From NCBI RefSeq assembly GCF_003350545.1, contig NZ_QQBA01000004.1, positions 1-64,000 of the forward strand: 64,000 nt of DNA. Reading direction: 5' to 3'. Shown piece after piece: positions 1 to 7,923 of this stretch. The notes below the pieces were generated by a model. It had not been told where the DNA came from. It made no database searches and saw only the letters and a program-made list of their open reading frames with translations. A program made the translations under genes and the position numbers. Position 1 is the first letter of the stretch. Every line of letters begins with the position of its first letter. Origin of the DNA: Flavobacterium glaciei (GTDB lineage Bacteria; Bacteroidota; Bacteroidia; Flavobacteriales; Flavobacteriaceae).

Positions 1-92
1 ATTAAATCATATAACGAAGAATACGGACTGAACTGAATTTTTTGTTGCTGAACTAACATCTAAAAAGCCTTATGGTTACAGTTAAAAATACG

Positions 93-132
93 AAAAAAGG
101 AGCAAAAAACTATAGTTTTCTACTCCTTTTTT
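93..132. terminator. Bidirectional hairpin terminator
   Basis: A 10-bp stem (93-102 with 123-132) has an A-run on one side and a T-run on the other, and an inner AAAAC/GTTTT stem. It would end transcripts in both directions. The gene it serves probably lies left of the window edge. Confidence 0.7.
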
Positions 133-150
133 ATTATATAATTAATTCTT

Positions 151-194
151 AAAAAGACTTTTTCAGTGCCCTCCAGTGATGTAAGGTCTTTTTT
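151..194 (+). terminator. Terminator-shaped hairpin overlapping repeat copy 1
   Basis: AAAAAGAC (151-158) pairs with GTCTTTTT (186-193), followed by further T. The right arm lies inside the left copy of the 26-bp direct repeat. No plus-strand gene ends here within the window, so this may be part of a dispersed repeat element or the end of a gene left of position 1. Confidence 0.5.
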
Positions 195-204
195 GTTTTA
201 AAGC
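179..204. repeat. 26-bp direct repeat, left copy
   Basis: Positions 179-204 are identical to 2122-2147. The two copies bracket the DpnI/small protein/Dam-like methyltransferase module, about 1.94 kb apart. Each sits at the right arm and T-run of a hairpin and is followed by a related GAGG..GCTT..TTGCAA stretch. They may be two members of one dispersed element family or recombination end points of the module. Confidence 0.85.
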
Positions 205-453
205 GGTAGTGAAAGCGAGGCTTGCAAATAAAAACTAAAAAAATATATTGCAATCCTTTATCATTGTTCCCTTTTACTCCAAAACTAAACTGTAGCTCAG
301 AGCAATATTCCTTGCAAAAAGAAAAACGAAATAAATTATAATAAAACAGTATTTTTGATAAAAGAGAATAGAAGTAAAATCTTTGTTGAATAGACGAATT
401 ATAAAAAATATTTTCTGACTCAACTAGCTTTTTTATCCATAAATATCACTTTA
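205..453. other. Non-coding leader before the DpnI homologue
   Basis: AT-rich DNA with no convincing ORF. After the repeat it carries an AGTGAAAGCGAGG stretch like the dispersed elements near 22.2 and 33.9 kb. It must hold the promoter of the DpnI-like gene, but I see no exact TAnnTTTG box; the nearest is a degenerate TAAAATCTTTG around 377-387. Confidence 0.4.
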
Positions 454-1221
454 ATGAACTTGAATTTTAATTTAGATCTAGCTGTAGGATATAAAAGCAA
501 TTCACAGATTGCAAGAATTTTAACTGAAAACTGGGTTAAAGAAAATTCATACTGTCCAAACTGCGGTCAATTACCATTAAACGATTTTGAAAACAATATG
601 CCGGTTGCCGATTTCTATTGTTTAGGTTGTAGAGAAGAGTTCGAATTAAAAAGTAAAAGCGGGAAGTTAAGTACCATAATTAATGATGGTGCTTATGAAA
701 GTATGATTAAAAGAATTACTTCAGATACCAATCCTAGTTTCTTCTTTTTGACTTATGACAATAATACGGTTAATAATTTCTTGGTAATACCAAAACATTT
801 TTTCACTCCAGAAATTATTATAAAAAGAAAACCTTTATCTATTACTGCTAAACGAGCAGGTTGGATTGGTTGTAATATTGACATTTCGAAAGTTCCTCAA
901 AGTGGAAGGATTTTTATAGTAGAAGATTCAAAAATAATTGAACAAGAAAAAGTATACATAAAATTAAAAAACACTGATTTTTTAAAAACTAAAAATTTAG
1001 AAACAAGAGGTTGGATTTTAGATATTTTAAATTGCGTTGAAGAAATTAAAAAGCAAACATTTACATTAGATGAATTATATGCATTTGAAAATAGATTAAA
1101 AATTAAATATCCAAACAATAATCATATCAAAGACAAAATCCGTCAACAATTACAGTTTTTGAGAGATAGAGGATTAATAGAATTTAACGGAAGAGGAAAT
1201 TATAAAAAAATTGAAATATGA
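454..1221 (+). CDS. dpnC: DpnI-family methyl-directed restriction endonuclease
   Basis: The 255-residue protein aligns along its whole length with remembered DpnI (254 residues), the type IIM enzyme that cuts GATC only when the adenine is N6-methylated. Visible are the PD-(D/E)xK residues D53 (in PVADFYC), E64 and K66 (in EFELKSK). A structural zinc site is formed by C34, C37, C56 and C59. The C-terminal winged helix (about 183-255, with NNHIKDKIRQQLQFLRDRG) in DpnI adds a second methyl-specific DNA contact. No key residue is missing. It overlaps the next gene by 4 nt (ATGA). The role would be destruction of incoming Dam-methylated DNA, so the host genome should lack G6mATC. The family call is very secure; exact specificity is inferred. 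The symbol follows the pneumococcal gene. Confidence 0.95.
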   Translation: MNLNFNLDLAVGYKSNSQIARILTENWVKENSYCPNCGQLPLNDFENNMPVADFYCLGCREEFELKSKSGKLSTIINDGAYESMIKRITSDTNPSFFFLTYDNNTVNNFLVIPKHFFTPEIIIKRKPLSITAKRAGWIGCNIDISKVPQSGRIFIVEDSKIIEQEKVYIKLKNTDFLKTKNLETRGWILDILNCVEEIKKQTFTLDELYAFENRLKIKYPNNNHIKDKIRQQLQFLRDRGLIEFNGRGNYKKIEI

Positions 1222-1421
1222 AAAAATATATATTTATTTCACCCGAAGGCTCAACTGAAGCCCCAAACAGTTTATACGAAGTAAATAACATGCAAGTAAT
1301 AGGAATAGTTGAAAATGTCATCAATGAGGATGAAGCATTAAAAAAACTTCTAATTGAAAACGAATGGATAATTGATGCTGAATTCAATATTGCTGAATTT
1401 ATTATTTATGAAATCTCATGA
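1218..1421 (+). CDS. Small protein coupled to the DpnI homologue
   Basis: This 67-residue protein starts in the ATGA overlap with the DpnI-like stop codon, so translation is probably coupled. It is acidic, with no signal peptide or membrane segment. The core (about residues 24-67, INEDEALKKLLIENEWI followed by a hydrophobic end) looks like a small alpha/beta fold. I do not recognise a characterised family. The pneumococcal DpnI cassette also has a second gene (dpnD) after dpnC, so position suggests a partner or modulator; that is inference. Its stop codon abuts the stop of the convergent methyltransferase within the palindrome TCATGA (1416-1421). Confidence 0.7.
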   Translation: MKKYIFISPEGSTEAPNSLYEVNNMQVIGIVENVINEDEALKKLLIENEWIIDAEFNIAEFIIYEIS

Positions 1422-1898
1422 TTTTAATTCCAAATATCGACCTATAATACCCGAATTTTTTAAAGCCAGCGCATTCTCTTTTCCATATGCAACGAATACA
1501 CTCGGAGCTCCAGGAGTTCCTGCTTGAATACCTGAAATATGGTAAAATCTTATTCTCCCTTTTACAAATAATATTGCATCTGCATTATTCCAAATATGCT
1601 CAAAGAAACATTTTGTCTCTGTTCTTGCAAAAATTAATGCAATACCGTTTCCGTGAAATTTTAATTTTTCAAGCCATAATTCCATTCCCCTTCCATAAGG
1701 AGGGTTTAAATAAACTCTACCAAACCAATCTTTTGACAAACCATCATCAATAATTGTAAAATTATTTTTTGCATGTAAGAAAGGAGCATCTATTGGAATA
1801 CAAGGATCTAAATCAAATTCACCTAATTTTAATACTAAATTGGGTGGAGTTAACCACTCAACTTTTGTGTTTTCGCAACGTTCAAACGATGTATTCAT
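1416..1898 (-). CDS. Phage-type Dam DNA N6-adenine methyltransferase
   Basis: The 160-residue protein matches the compact phage-type Dam family (Pfam Dam, PF05869). It shows EWLTPP (14-19), FDLDPC (28-33), DDGLS..W, the catalytic motif NPPYGR (65-70), an ARTET segment, GRIRFY and a VFVAYGK end. All hallmark motifs are present and the length is normal for the family, so it looks intact. These enzymes methylate adenine in short targets; target choice varies and cannot be read here. It is convergent with the DpnI-like operon with no space for a terminator between stops. If it made G6mATC, the neighbouring endonuclease would attack the host, so specificity, silence or regulation needs an explanation. 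It could be a phage remnant. Confidence 0.88.
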   Translation of the reverse strand: MNTSFERCENTKVEWLTPPNLVLKLGEFDLDPCIPIDAPFLHAKNNFTIIDDGLSKDWFGRVYLNPPYGRGMELWLEKLKFHGNGIALIFARTETKCFFEHIWNNADAILFVKGRIRFYHISGIQAGTPGAPSVFVAYGKENALALKNSGIIGRYLELKS

Positions 1899-2110
1899 AA
1901 AACATTTATTTGCTACAAATATTAGATCAATATTTGGATTTTACAAACGTAATATGATCATTTTCAATAAATTATAAAAAAAAACAAAATCTATTGAATT
2001 ACAATGTGTTATATTTTTCCTTGTAAGAATGAAATATTATTGTACGATGATAATCGTTATATTTTGATAAAACACTTTTTAAAAACAAACCAGTAAAGGT
2101 AGCTTTAAAA

Positions 2111-2136
2111 GCTTTACAGCAATGTAAGGTCTTTTT
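2111..2136 (+). terminator. Hairpin with T-run at repeat copy 2
   Basis: GCTTTACA (2111-2118), loop GCAA and TGTAAGGT (2123-2130) form an 8-bp stem with two wobble pairs, followed by CTTTTTT. No plus-strand gene precedes it closely, so it is better seen as part of the repeat element than as the end of a known transcript. Confidence 0.5.
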
Positions 2137-2147
2137 TGTTTTAAAGC
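2122..2147. repeat. 26-bp direct repeat, right copy
   Basis: Identical to 179-204. It lies between the methyltransferase start region and the HNH endonuclease gene, so the repeats enclose the DpnI-like gene, the small gene and the methyltransferase but not the HNH gene. Confidence 0.85.
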
Positions 2148-2298
2148 ATTTCGAACTTTGGTTCGAGTCCGCCGCGGCAGAGGAGCTTTTGCAATAATTT
2201 ATTAATGAAACTTATTGATTTAACATGGTCTTTTCAAGAGACGGTAACCAAAAAAAGCAATAAGTAACAAACAACACATCCAAAAATAATTATAGCAT

Positions 2299-3285
2299 CT
2301 AAAACACAAAAACCTCTTTTTTATGCCAAATAAAATTTTCCGGCGAAGGATATTTTTTATTGTCCTCTGGTAACAAAATTCTAACACCTGCAAATTGCGT
2401 AATCGAAAAAGGCGAATCGTTTTCTTTGATAGTTGGTGAAACTCTAACAATATAATCTTCATTTATTGTAATCAAACCTCGATCATATGCTCTATGCAAA
2501 TTTGGCGATAGCGAAATCCCATTTGATACTGTGTCATCATTAGATAAACTAAATGGGATTATATGACAAGCATCTATCATTTGAGCGTTAGTAGTTGTTT
2601 CAATTCGCATACCAGAAATACAGCATTGATTTTGATAAATTTTTGGAATTTCACGTTTAAAAATACTCCCTCTGATATATCTTTCTTCCTCTATTTCATT
2701 ATCCGTTAATTCTAGTGATTTTTCAATCATTAAAGTGCGATATTCCTCTTTAGTGTCGTTGAGTATTTGCTCTTTAATTATGTTTTCTAAATCATATCTG
2801 TCAATGATTCCAAATTGATAATTAGCTTTTGTATTTGGAAAATAGAAATCTAAAATTGTATTCTCTAATTCTGTTCGATATATTGGATTTATTATTAATT
2901 CAAATAAATCTTTATCTATTTCTGCGAAAGCAATTCTACTCTTTAATTTACCAAGACTACTGATTTTTTCTTTTTTATCTGACAAACCATTTATATAAAC
3001 TAAACGCCAAAAGGGTTCTGAATTTAAGTGAAAAAAAGGAAGTGAAAAATTCTGAGTATGATTCGTTTCTACGAGGCTAATCCAATTACTTTTAAATGCG
3101 ATAACCAATTCACCAGTAATAAAAACTTTGTTTATCTGGATTTCCCCTTTATGTATTAACTGTATTATTGAAAGCAACAAAATTGGCTTATGGGGAGCTT
3201 TACCCAAATTTGTGTTTGTAGCTCTTTTAAGTGAATGAAACTGCTTCCTATACTTTTCAAAAACTTCATTTGGTACCATGTTCAT
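2299..3285 (-). CDS. HNH endonuclease, predicted modification-dependent restriction enzyme
   Basis: The 328-residue protein ends in an HNH nuclease domain of the HNH_2 type: CCISG (221-225), DACHIIPF (238-245) with the catalytic His, N255, and NLHRAYDRG (262-270). The N-terminal domain carries RATN..GKAPHKPILLLSI (21-40). This resembles the head domain of HNH restriction enzymes in which a sulfur-binding domain recognises phosphorothioate DNA. That link is from memory and tentative. No membrane segment or signal peptide. It stands alone on the minus strand beside the DpnI-like module, which strengthens a defence role. The HNH nuclease call is secure; the substrate is inferred. Confidence 0.85.
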   Translation of the reverse strand: MNMVPNEVFEKYRKQFHSLKRATNTNLGKAPHKPILLLSIIQLIHKGEIQINKVFITGELVIAFKSNWISLVETNHTQNFSLPFFHLNSEPFWRLVYINGLSDKKEKISSLGKLKSRIAFAEIDKDLFELIINPIYRTELENTILDFYFPNTKANYQFGIIDRYDLENIIKEQILNDTKEEYRTLMIEKSLELTDNEIEEERYIRGSIFKREIPKIYQNQCCISGMRIETTTNAQMIDACHIIPFSLSNDDTVSNGISLSPNLHRAYDRGLITINEDYIVRVSPTIKENDSPFSITQFAGVRILLPEDNKKYPSPENFIWHKKEVFVF

Positions 3286-3530
3286 CTAAATTTTAGTAAA
3301 TCTAAACAATTATATTTTTTACCAATATATCAGGTCATGATTATTCTTTAATTCAATGCTCAAAAAATTAAGTTTATTCAAATCTGTTTTGAATTAGTTC
3401 GACAATTAAATATTAAAAGTAGCTTCCAAATAATCTTTGCTTACATTTTTATACTATCATTTGAACCAGAACAATTTGTGTTTATCTTCCCAATATTTTT
3501 CTTAATTTCCCGTACTAAAATTACAGCAAC

Positions 3531-3920
3531 ATGTTACGACGAAAATTTATTGGAGCTACTACAGCGATGGGTTTGGCAAGTTTGATGGGATTAAAAACCA
3601 AAACAGCATCGCAATCCGTGCTGCACCAAGTTTACTTTTGGTTAAAAAATCCAGATTCTGAGGCAGACAAGAAACAACTCATCGCAGGCTTAAAAACGCT
3701 AGAATCAATACCAACGGTGAGACAAATTCACGTAGGCACTTTAGCATCGACTGAAAAACGCGAAGTAGTTGATACCTCTTGGCAGGTATCAGAATTATTG
3801 TTTTTTGACAATGAATCCGACCAAAAAATATATCAGGACCATCCCATTCATTTAGAATTCGTAAAAAAACACCAACACCTTTGGGAAAAAGTCCGCGTTT
3901 TCGATAGCATTACACAGTAG
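3531..3920 (+). CDS. Dabb (stress-responsive alpha/beta barrel) family protein with export signal
   Basis: 129 residues. The N-terminus (MLRRKFIGATTAMGLASLMG) has an RR pair and a hydrophobic stretch like a Tat-type or weak Sec signal. The rest matches the Dabb ferredoxin-like fold: LHQVYFWLK, then a helix, then IHVGTLAS, and a VSELLFFDNESDQKIYQDHPIHLEFV segment near the C-terminus, given here only to mark the conserved DxxxYQxHPxH pattern. Dabb proteins are small dimers of mostly unknown role. No partner gene adjoins it; about 245 bp separate it from the HNH gene and 262 bp from the next gene. Confidence 0.8.
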   Translation: MLRRKFIGATTAMGLASLMGLKTKTASQSVLHQVYFWLKNPDSEADKKQLIAGLKTLESIPTVRQIHVGTLASTEKREVVDTSWQVSELLFFDNESDQKIYQDHPIHLEFVKKHQHLWEKVRVFDSITQ

Positions 3921-4054
3921 CTTTTCAAGAATTTTCTTCAAAAGCAAGTTGTTAATAACCTGTTATTTACGAGCAATAAATAGTTGGAAAAGAACGGAAT
4001 TTCAAAAACAGCTCATCTGCAAACAGTTCACAACCAAACCAATTGATTATTCAC

Positions 4055-4062
4055 TATATTTG
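4055..4062 (+). promoter_or_regulatory. TAnnTTTG -7 box upstream of the sortilin-like gene
   Basis: TATATTTG matches the Bacteroidota -7 consensus exactly and would give a leader of roughly 110 nt before the ATG at 4183. No well-spaced -33 TTG is seen. Confidence 0.45.
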
Positions 4063-4182
4063 AACATTAGTCAAAATACAAAACCACTTTGATCAAGGCT
4101 TTTCATTGTAACAACAGTTGAAAATAAAGTTCTAAATTGTGTTTTCATTTTAAAACTATAAACTAACTAAAAACCAAACCAT

Positions 4183-7100
4183 ATGAATCGAACGCATTGC
4201 AAAAAAGTCTTTCATGGTCTTATCATTGCAGCAGCATTAGTGTGTAACGCACCAAGCGGCTATGCTCAAAAAAAGAATGTAAAAAACAAAACAACTTCAA
4301 ATTTTGTATCAGATAGCGTATTTAATGCGCTCAAATGGCGCAACATCGGGCCGTTTAGAGCCGGTAGATCGTTGGCTGTTGCGGGTCACGCCAGTCAACC
4401 GCTCACATACTACTTTGGGGCAACCGGTGGCGGTGTCTGGAAAACCATTGACGGCGGAAACGAATGGTTTCCTATCTCTGACAGTGTTTTTAAATCGTCT
4501 TCCGTTGGTGCTATTACCGTGGCGCCTTCTGATGCTAATGTAATTTATGTAGGAATGGGCGAGGCCGATATGCGCTCTAACATTTCCTTTGGCGATGGCG
4601 TTTATAAATCTGTAAACGGCGGAAAAAGCTGGACAAAAGCAGGACTAGATAAGGCAGATGCTATTGGTAATATTGAGGTACATCCTACTGATGCCAACAT
4701 TGTTTTTGCAGCAGCAATGGGAAATCCTTTTCAATCGAACCCGGAACGTGGTGTTTACCGCTCACAAGATGGAGGAAAAACATGGCAATTAGTTCTTTCT
4801 AAAGATGAAAAAACCGGAGCGATGTGCGTACGCATTGATCCTTCTAATCCGCGAATTGTGTATGCTACCTTATGGGAAGCTTATCGTAACGGACACTCGA
4901 TGTCGTCTGGAGGAAAAGGTTCTGGACTTTACAAATCTACCGATGGTGGCGATACTTGGGTTTCTTTGAACGAAAAACCAGGAATGCCAGTTGGTTTGCT
5001 TGGGAAAATAGGAGTTGCTGTGTCTCCTGTAAACTCAAACCGTTTGTATGCTTTAATCGAAAACAACAAAGGTGGTTTGTACCGCTCTGACGATGCTGGT
5101 GAACACTGGCAATTGATAAACGAAGACAAAAATCTATGGCAACGCCCATGGTATTACATGAATTTACAAACCGATCCTAAAAACGAAAATGGATTAATTG
5201 TTTTGAATGTGGATGCTTGGAAAACTGGCGATGGCGGCAAAAGTTTCAAAAAAATAAATGTAGGTCATGGCGATACACACGATGTTTGGATTAACCCGAA
5301 CAACCCTGATAATTTTATCATTGGTGATGATGGTGGTGGAGAAGTTACCTATAATGGCGGCGAAACTTTTACTGCCCTTGATGTACCTACGAGTCAGTTT
5401 TACCACGTTTCGGTAGACAATGAATTTCCGTATAACATCTACGGCGCACAACAAGACAATTCTTCTGTTCGTATCGCTTCAAGAACCAATGGTTATGGTA
5501 TCGGTACAGAATCTTGGTATCCGGTTGCGGGTGGCGAAGCGGGTTATATCGAAGCTGATCCAACCAATTCCGACATTACTTTTGGTGGTGAATACGATGG
5601 ACAATTAAGTACTTTCAACAAGAAAACAGGACAGTCAAAAGATATCTCTCCTTATCCAGAATCGAATATTGGAGCGCCATCTAATGCTAAAAAATACCGT
5701 TTTCAATGGACGTACCCGATTGTTTTTTCGCCCCACAATCCAAAGAAAATGTACGTGACCTCACAAGTGGTGCACGTTACCGAAGATCAAGGAAACTCTT
5801 TTCAAATCATAAGTCCTGACTTGTCGCGAAATGATCCTAAAACTACTGGCGAAACAGGAGGTCCAATTACTTTAGACCAAACCGGTGCCGAAGCCTATGC
5901 TACTATTTTCACCTTATCAGAATCGCCTCTTGAAGAAGGTGTTATCTGGACAGGATCTGATGATGGTTTGATTCACATCACGAAAAACAATGGCGCCAAA
6001 TGGGATAATATTTCATTGCCAACAACGCTTTTACCTGATTTTTCATTGATTAGTATGATTCATACTTCTGAGCATCAAAAAGGGAAAGCTTACGTAGCGG
6101 CCAACAAATACATGTACGGCGATCGCAATCCGTATTTGTTTAAAACGTCTGACTACGGAAAAACATGGACTAAAATAACGAACGGAATTCCGAGTGACGA
6201 ATATTGTCGTGTATTGCGCGAAGACCCAAACAAACCAGGATTGCTTTACGCTGGTACGGAACGAGGTATTTATGTTTCATTCAATGATGGCGACTCGTGG
6301 CAAAAACTCAACTTAAACCTTCCCTTGACACCAATTCGTGATTTGCGTGTTCACAAAAGAGAGAAAGATTTAGTAGTGGCTACACACGGTCGTGCGTTCT
6401 GGGTTCTAGATGACATTACTCCATTATACGAAATCAAAGACCAAGCGGTAAAAGCGGACAAACACTTATTCAAACCGCGCCATGCCTACCGTATGTCAGG
6501 TGGTCAACGCGATGACACTAGCACCGGAACCAATGCGCCAAATGGTGTAATTGTGCGTTACTACTTTAAAAAGAAACCTACGAACGAGATAAAACTGCAA
6601 TTTGCTACTCCAAAAGGAGATACCATTATCACCTACTCGTCTACAAAAAACTTGAAAGGCAAAGAAATGACACCTTCAAAAGAGTTTTATACCGATACTA
6701 AAAAAGCACAACCAGGAACAATTTCAGCACAAGCTGGTATGAATTCCTTTGTATGGAACATGAGATATCCTAATGTGACCGAAGTAGAAGGTACCAATGT
6801 AATGTGGGCTGGTTCTGGAGCTGGCGCAAAAGTAGTTCCTGGTACTTATACCGTTAAACTTTTAGAAGGAAAAAATGTAATTGGTGAAGCAGCCTTCGAA
6901 ATTAAATTAGACCCAAGAGTTAGTACAAGTGCAGCCGACTTACAAGAACAATTTGATTTGCATCAAAAGGTGAACAAAAAAGTGGACGAAGCGCATAAAG
7001 CGATCAACAAACTACGCAAAATTAGATCGCAAATCAATTCTTATATCGGTAGCGTAAAAGATGCTGCGCTGTTAGAAGAAATGAAAAAAATGACAAAAAC

Positions 7101-7404
7101 AACTTTAGAAAGTCTAGACGCTATCGAAGGAACTTTAATGCAACCCAAAGCCAAAGCACCGCAAGATGTATTGGCCTACCCTATTCAATTAAATGATAAA
7201 ATGGCTGGTTTGGGGTCAAACATTTCTTCATCAGAGACAAAACCTACACGCAATGCCTATGTAGTTTACCAGGATTTAGCTCAAAAAATAGATGCTCAAA
7301 TCAGTAAATTGCAAGAGCTGATGGATAAAGATGTCAAAGCTTTTAATAGCTATGTGATGCAACAAAAAGTACCCGCTATTATTTTAGATGAGGATAAAAA
7401 ATAA
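4183..7404 (+). CDS. Secreted sortilin (VPS10)-like BNR-repeat propeller protein
   Basis: 1073 residues with a Sec signal peptide (cleavage about after YAQ, residue 29). Residues about 45-760 carry many Asp-box/BNR repeats: TIDGGNEW, SVNGGKSW, SQDGGKTW, STDGGDTW, SDDAGEHW, TSDYGKTW, FNDGDSW. These fold as one or two beta-propellers of the sortilin/VPS10 type. The C-terminal 300 residues include a beta-sandwich-like part and a helical segment (about 925-1060). Databases often label such proteins glycosyl hydrolase, but I see no catalytic signature and do not assert one. No type IX secretion C-terminal domain is visible. It is monocistronic and followed by a strong terminator. Confidence 0.85.
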   Translation: MNRTHCKKVFHGLIIAAALVCNAPSGYAQKKNVKNKTTSNFVSDSVFNALKWRNIGPFRAGRSLAVAGHASQPLTYYFGATGGGVWKTIDGGNEWFPISDSVFKSSSVGAITVAPSDANVIYVGMGEADMRSNISFGDGVYKSVNGGKSWTKAGLDKADAIGNIEVHPTDANIVFAAAMGNPFQSNPERGVYRSQDGGKTWQLVLSKDEKTGAMCVRIDPSNPRIVYATLWEAYRNGHSMSSGGKGSGLYKSTDGGDTWVSLNEKPGMPVGLLGKIGVAVSPVNSNRLYALIENNKGGLYRSDDAGEHWQLINEDKNLWQRPWYYMNLQTDPKNENGLIVLNVDAWKTGDGGKSFKKINVGHGDTHDVWINPNNPDNFIIGDDGGGEVTYNGGETFTALDVPTSQFYHVSVDNEFPYNIYGAQQDNSSVRIASRTNGYGIGTESWYPVAGGEAGYIEADPTNSDITFGGEYDGQLSTFNKKTGQSKDISPYPESNIGAPSNAKKYRFQWTYPIVFSPHNPKKMYVTSQVVHVTEDQGNSFQIISPDLSRNDPKTTGETGGPITLDQTGAEAYATIFTLSESPLEEGVIWTGSDDGLIHITKNNGAKWDNISLPTTLLPDFSLISMIHTSEHQKGKAYVAANKYMYGDRNPYLFKTSDYGKTWTKITNGIPSDEYCRVLREDPNKPGLLYAGTERGIYVSFNDGDSWQKLNLNLPLTPIRDLRVHKREKDLVVATHGRAFWVLDDITPLYEIKDQAVKADKHLFKPRHAYRMSGGQRDDTSTGTNAPNGVIVRYYFKKKPTNEIKLQFATPKGDTIITYSSTKNLKGKEMTPSKEFYTDTKKAQPGTISAQAGMNSFVWNMRYPNVTEVEGTNVMWAGSGAGAKVVPGTYTVKLLEGKNVIGEAAFEIKLDPRVSTSAADLQEQFDLHQKVNKKVDEAHKAINKLRKIRSQINSYIGSVKDAALLEEMKKMTKTTLESLDAIEGTLMQPKAKAPQDVLAYPIQLNDKMAGLGSNISSSETKPTRNAYVVYQDLAQKIDAQISKLQELMDKDVKAFNSYVMQQKVPAIILDEDKK

Positions 7405-7437
7405 GTTGTAACGAATACAAATTTTTGTAAAACTAAA

Positions 7438-7470
7438 AAAGGGACCGTTCATTGTGAGCGGTCCCTTTCT
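7438..7470 (+). terminator. Strong intrinsic terminator
   Basis: An 11-bp stem GGGACCGTTCA / TGAGCGGTCCC with a TTG loop is flanked by A-run and T-run. It ends the sortilin-like transcript and could also act for the convergent DUF2452 gene. Confidence 0.9.
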
Positions 7471-7509
7471 TCTTTTAAAATATTTCTTTTTGAAAAATAA
7501 AAGCAATTA

Positions 7510-7923
7510 TTAAAAGCTGGTATAGCCGTCTAAATGCATCCATTTTTTATCACTGTTGAGTTTAAAAGTACCTATGTGTTCTTTGTTCCACTCGTTCGGA
7601 CCTATTAATGATAGAAAATTCACACCTTCAGCGTCTCTATACAAATGATAGATTTCGCCTATAACGGGTTCAAATGAAAATTTAGCGCTATATACTAATT
7701 CATTCCATTCGTATTCCTGCATCAATTTCTCATATTGCAGTTTGAGTTCATTAAATTTATTTCCTAGCTCTTTATTTACATTATCAATCCCTCTACTTTT
7801 CCACGAAACCACATCGTCAACTCTAATTACTGGTGCTCCAACGCCAGTTGCGTAAGGCAAAACATTGGCATTATACCCTGCTTCGACTGTATATACAACA
7901 TTATCTGGTTTTTTATTTTCCAT
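7510..7923 (-). CDS. DUF2452 family protein
   Basis: A 137-residue soluble protein starting MENKKPDNVVYTVEAG. It contains PYATGVGAPVI, a coiled helix (NELKLQYEKLMQEYEWN) and the SAKFSFEPVIGEIYHLYRD segment typical of DUF2452 proteins. Function is unknown. It is convergent with the preceding gene and has no operon partner. The family call is from memory of the conserved KPDNVV start and the PVxGExYHLY motif. Confidence 0.75.
   Translation of the reverse strand: MENKKPDNVVYTVEAGYNANVLPYATGVGAPVIRVDDVVSWKSRGIDNVNKELGNKFNELKLQYEKLMQEYEWNELVYSAKFSFEPVIGEIYHLYRDAEGVNFLSLIGPNEWNKEHIGTFKLNSDKKWMHLDGYTSF

Larger units (their letters stand above)
1899..2298. other. Non-coding spacer with methyltransferase promoter region and repeat copy 2
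   Basis: About 400 bp without a supported gene. Two GATC sites (1925-1928 and 1956-1959) lie 27 and 58 nt upstream of the methyltransferase start. A terminator-shaped hairpin (2111-2136), the right 26-bp repeat, a TCGAAC/GTTCGA hairpin (2151-2166) and a GCCGCGGC palindrome follow. The remainder to 2298 holds nothing I can name. Confidence 0.6.

Noticed and set aside
2151-2190. tRNA 3' end remnant (GGTTCGAGTCC looks like a T arm)
   Set aside because: The 5' side would not form a T stem. The bases fit a simple TCGAAC/TTTG/GTTCGA hairpin better, and no acceptor or anticodon arm is upstream.
4183-7404. Type IX secretion cargo assignment for the sortilin-like protein
   Set aside because: The C-terminus (KVPAIILDEDKK) shows no type A or B sorting domain, so secretion beyond the periplasm is not supported.
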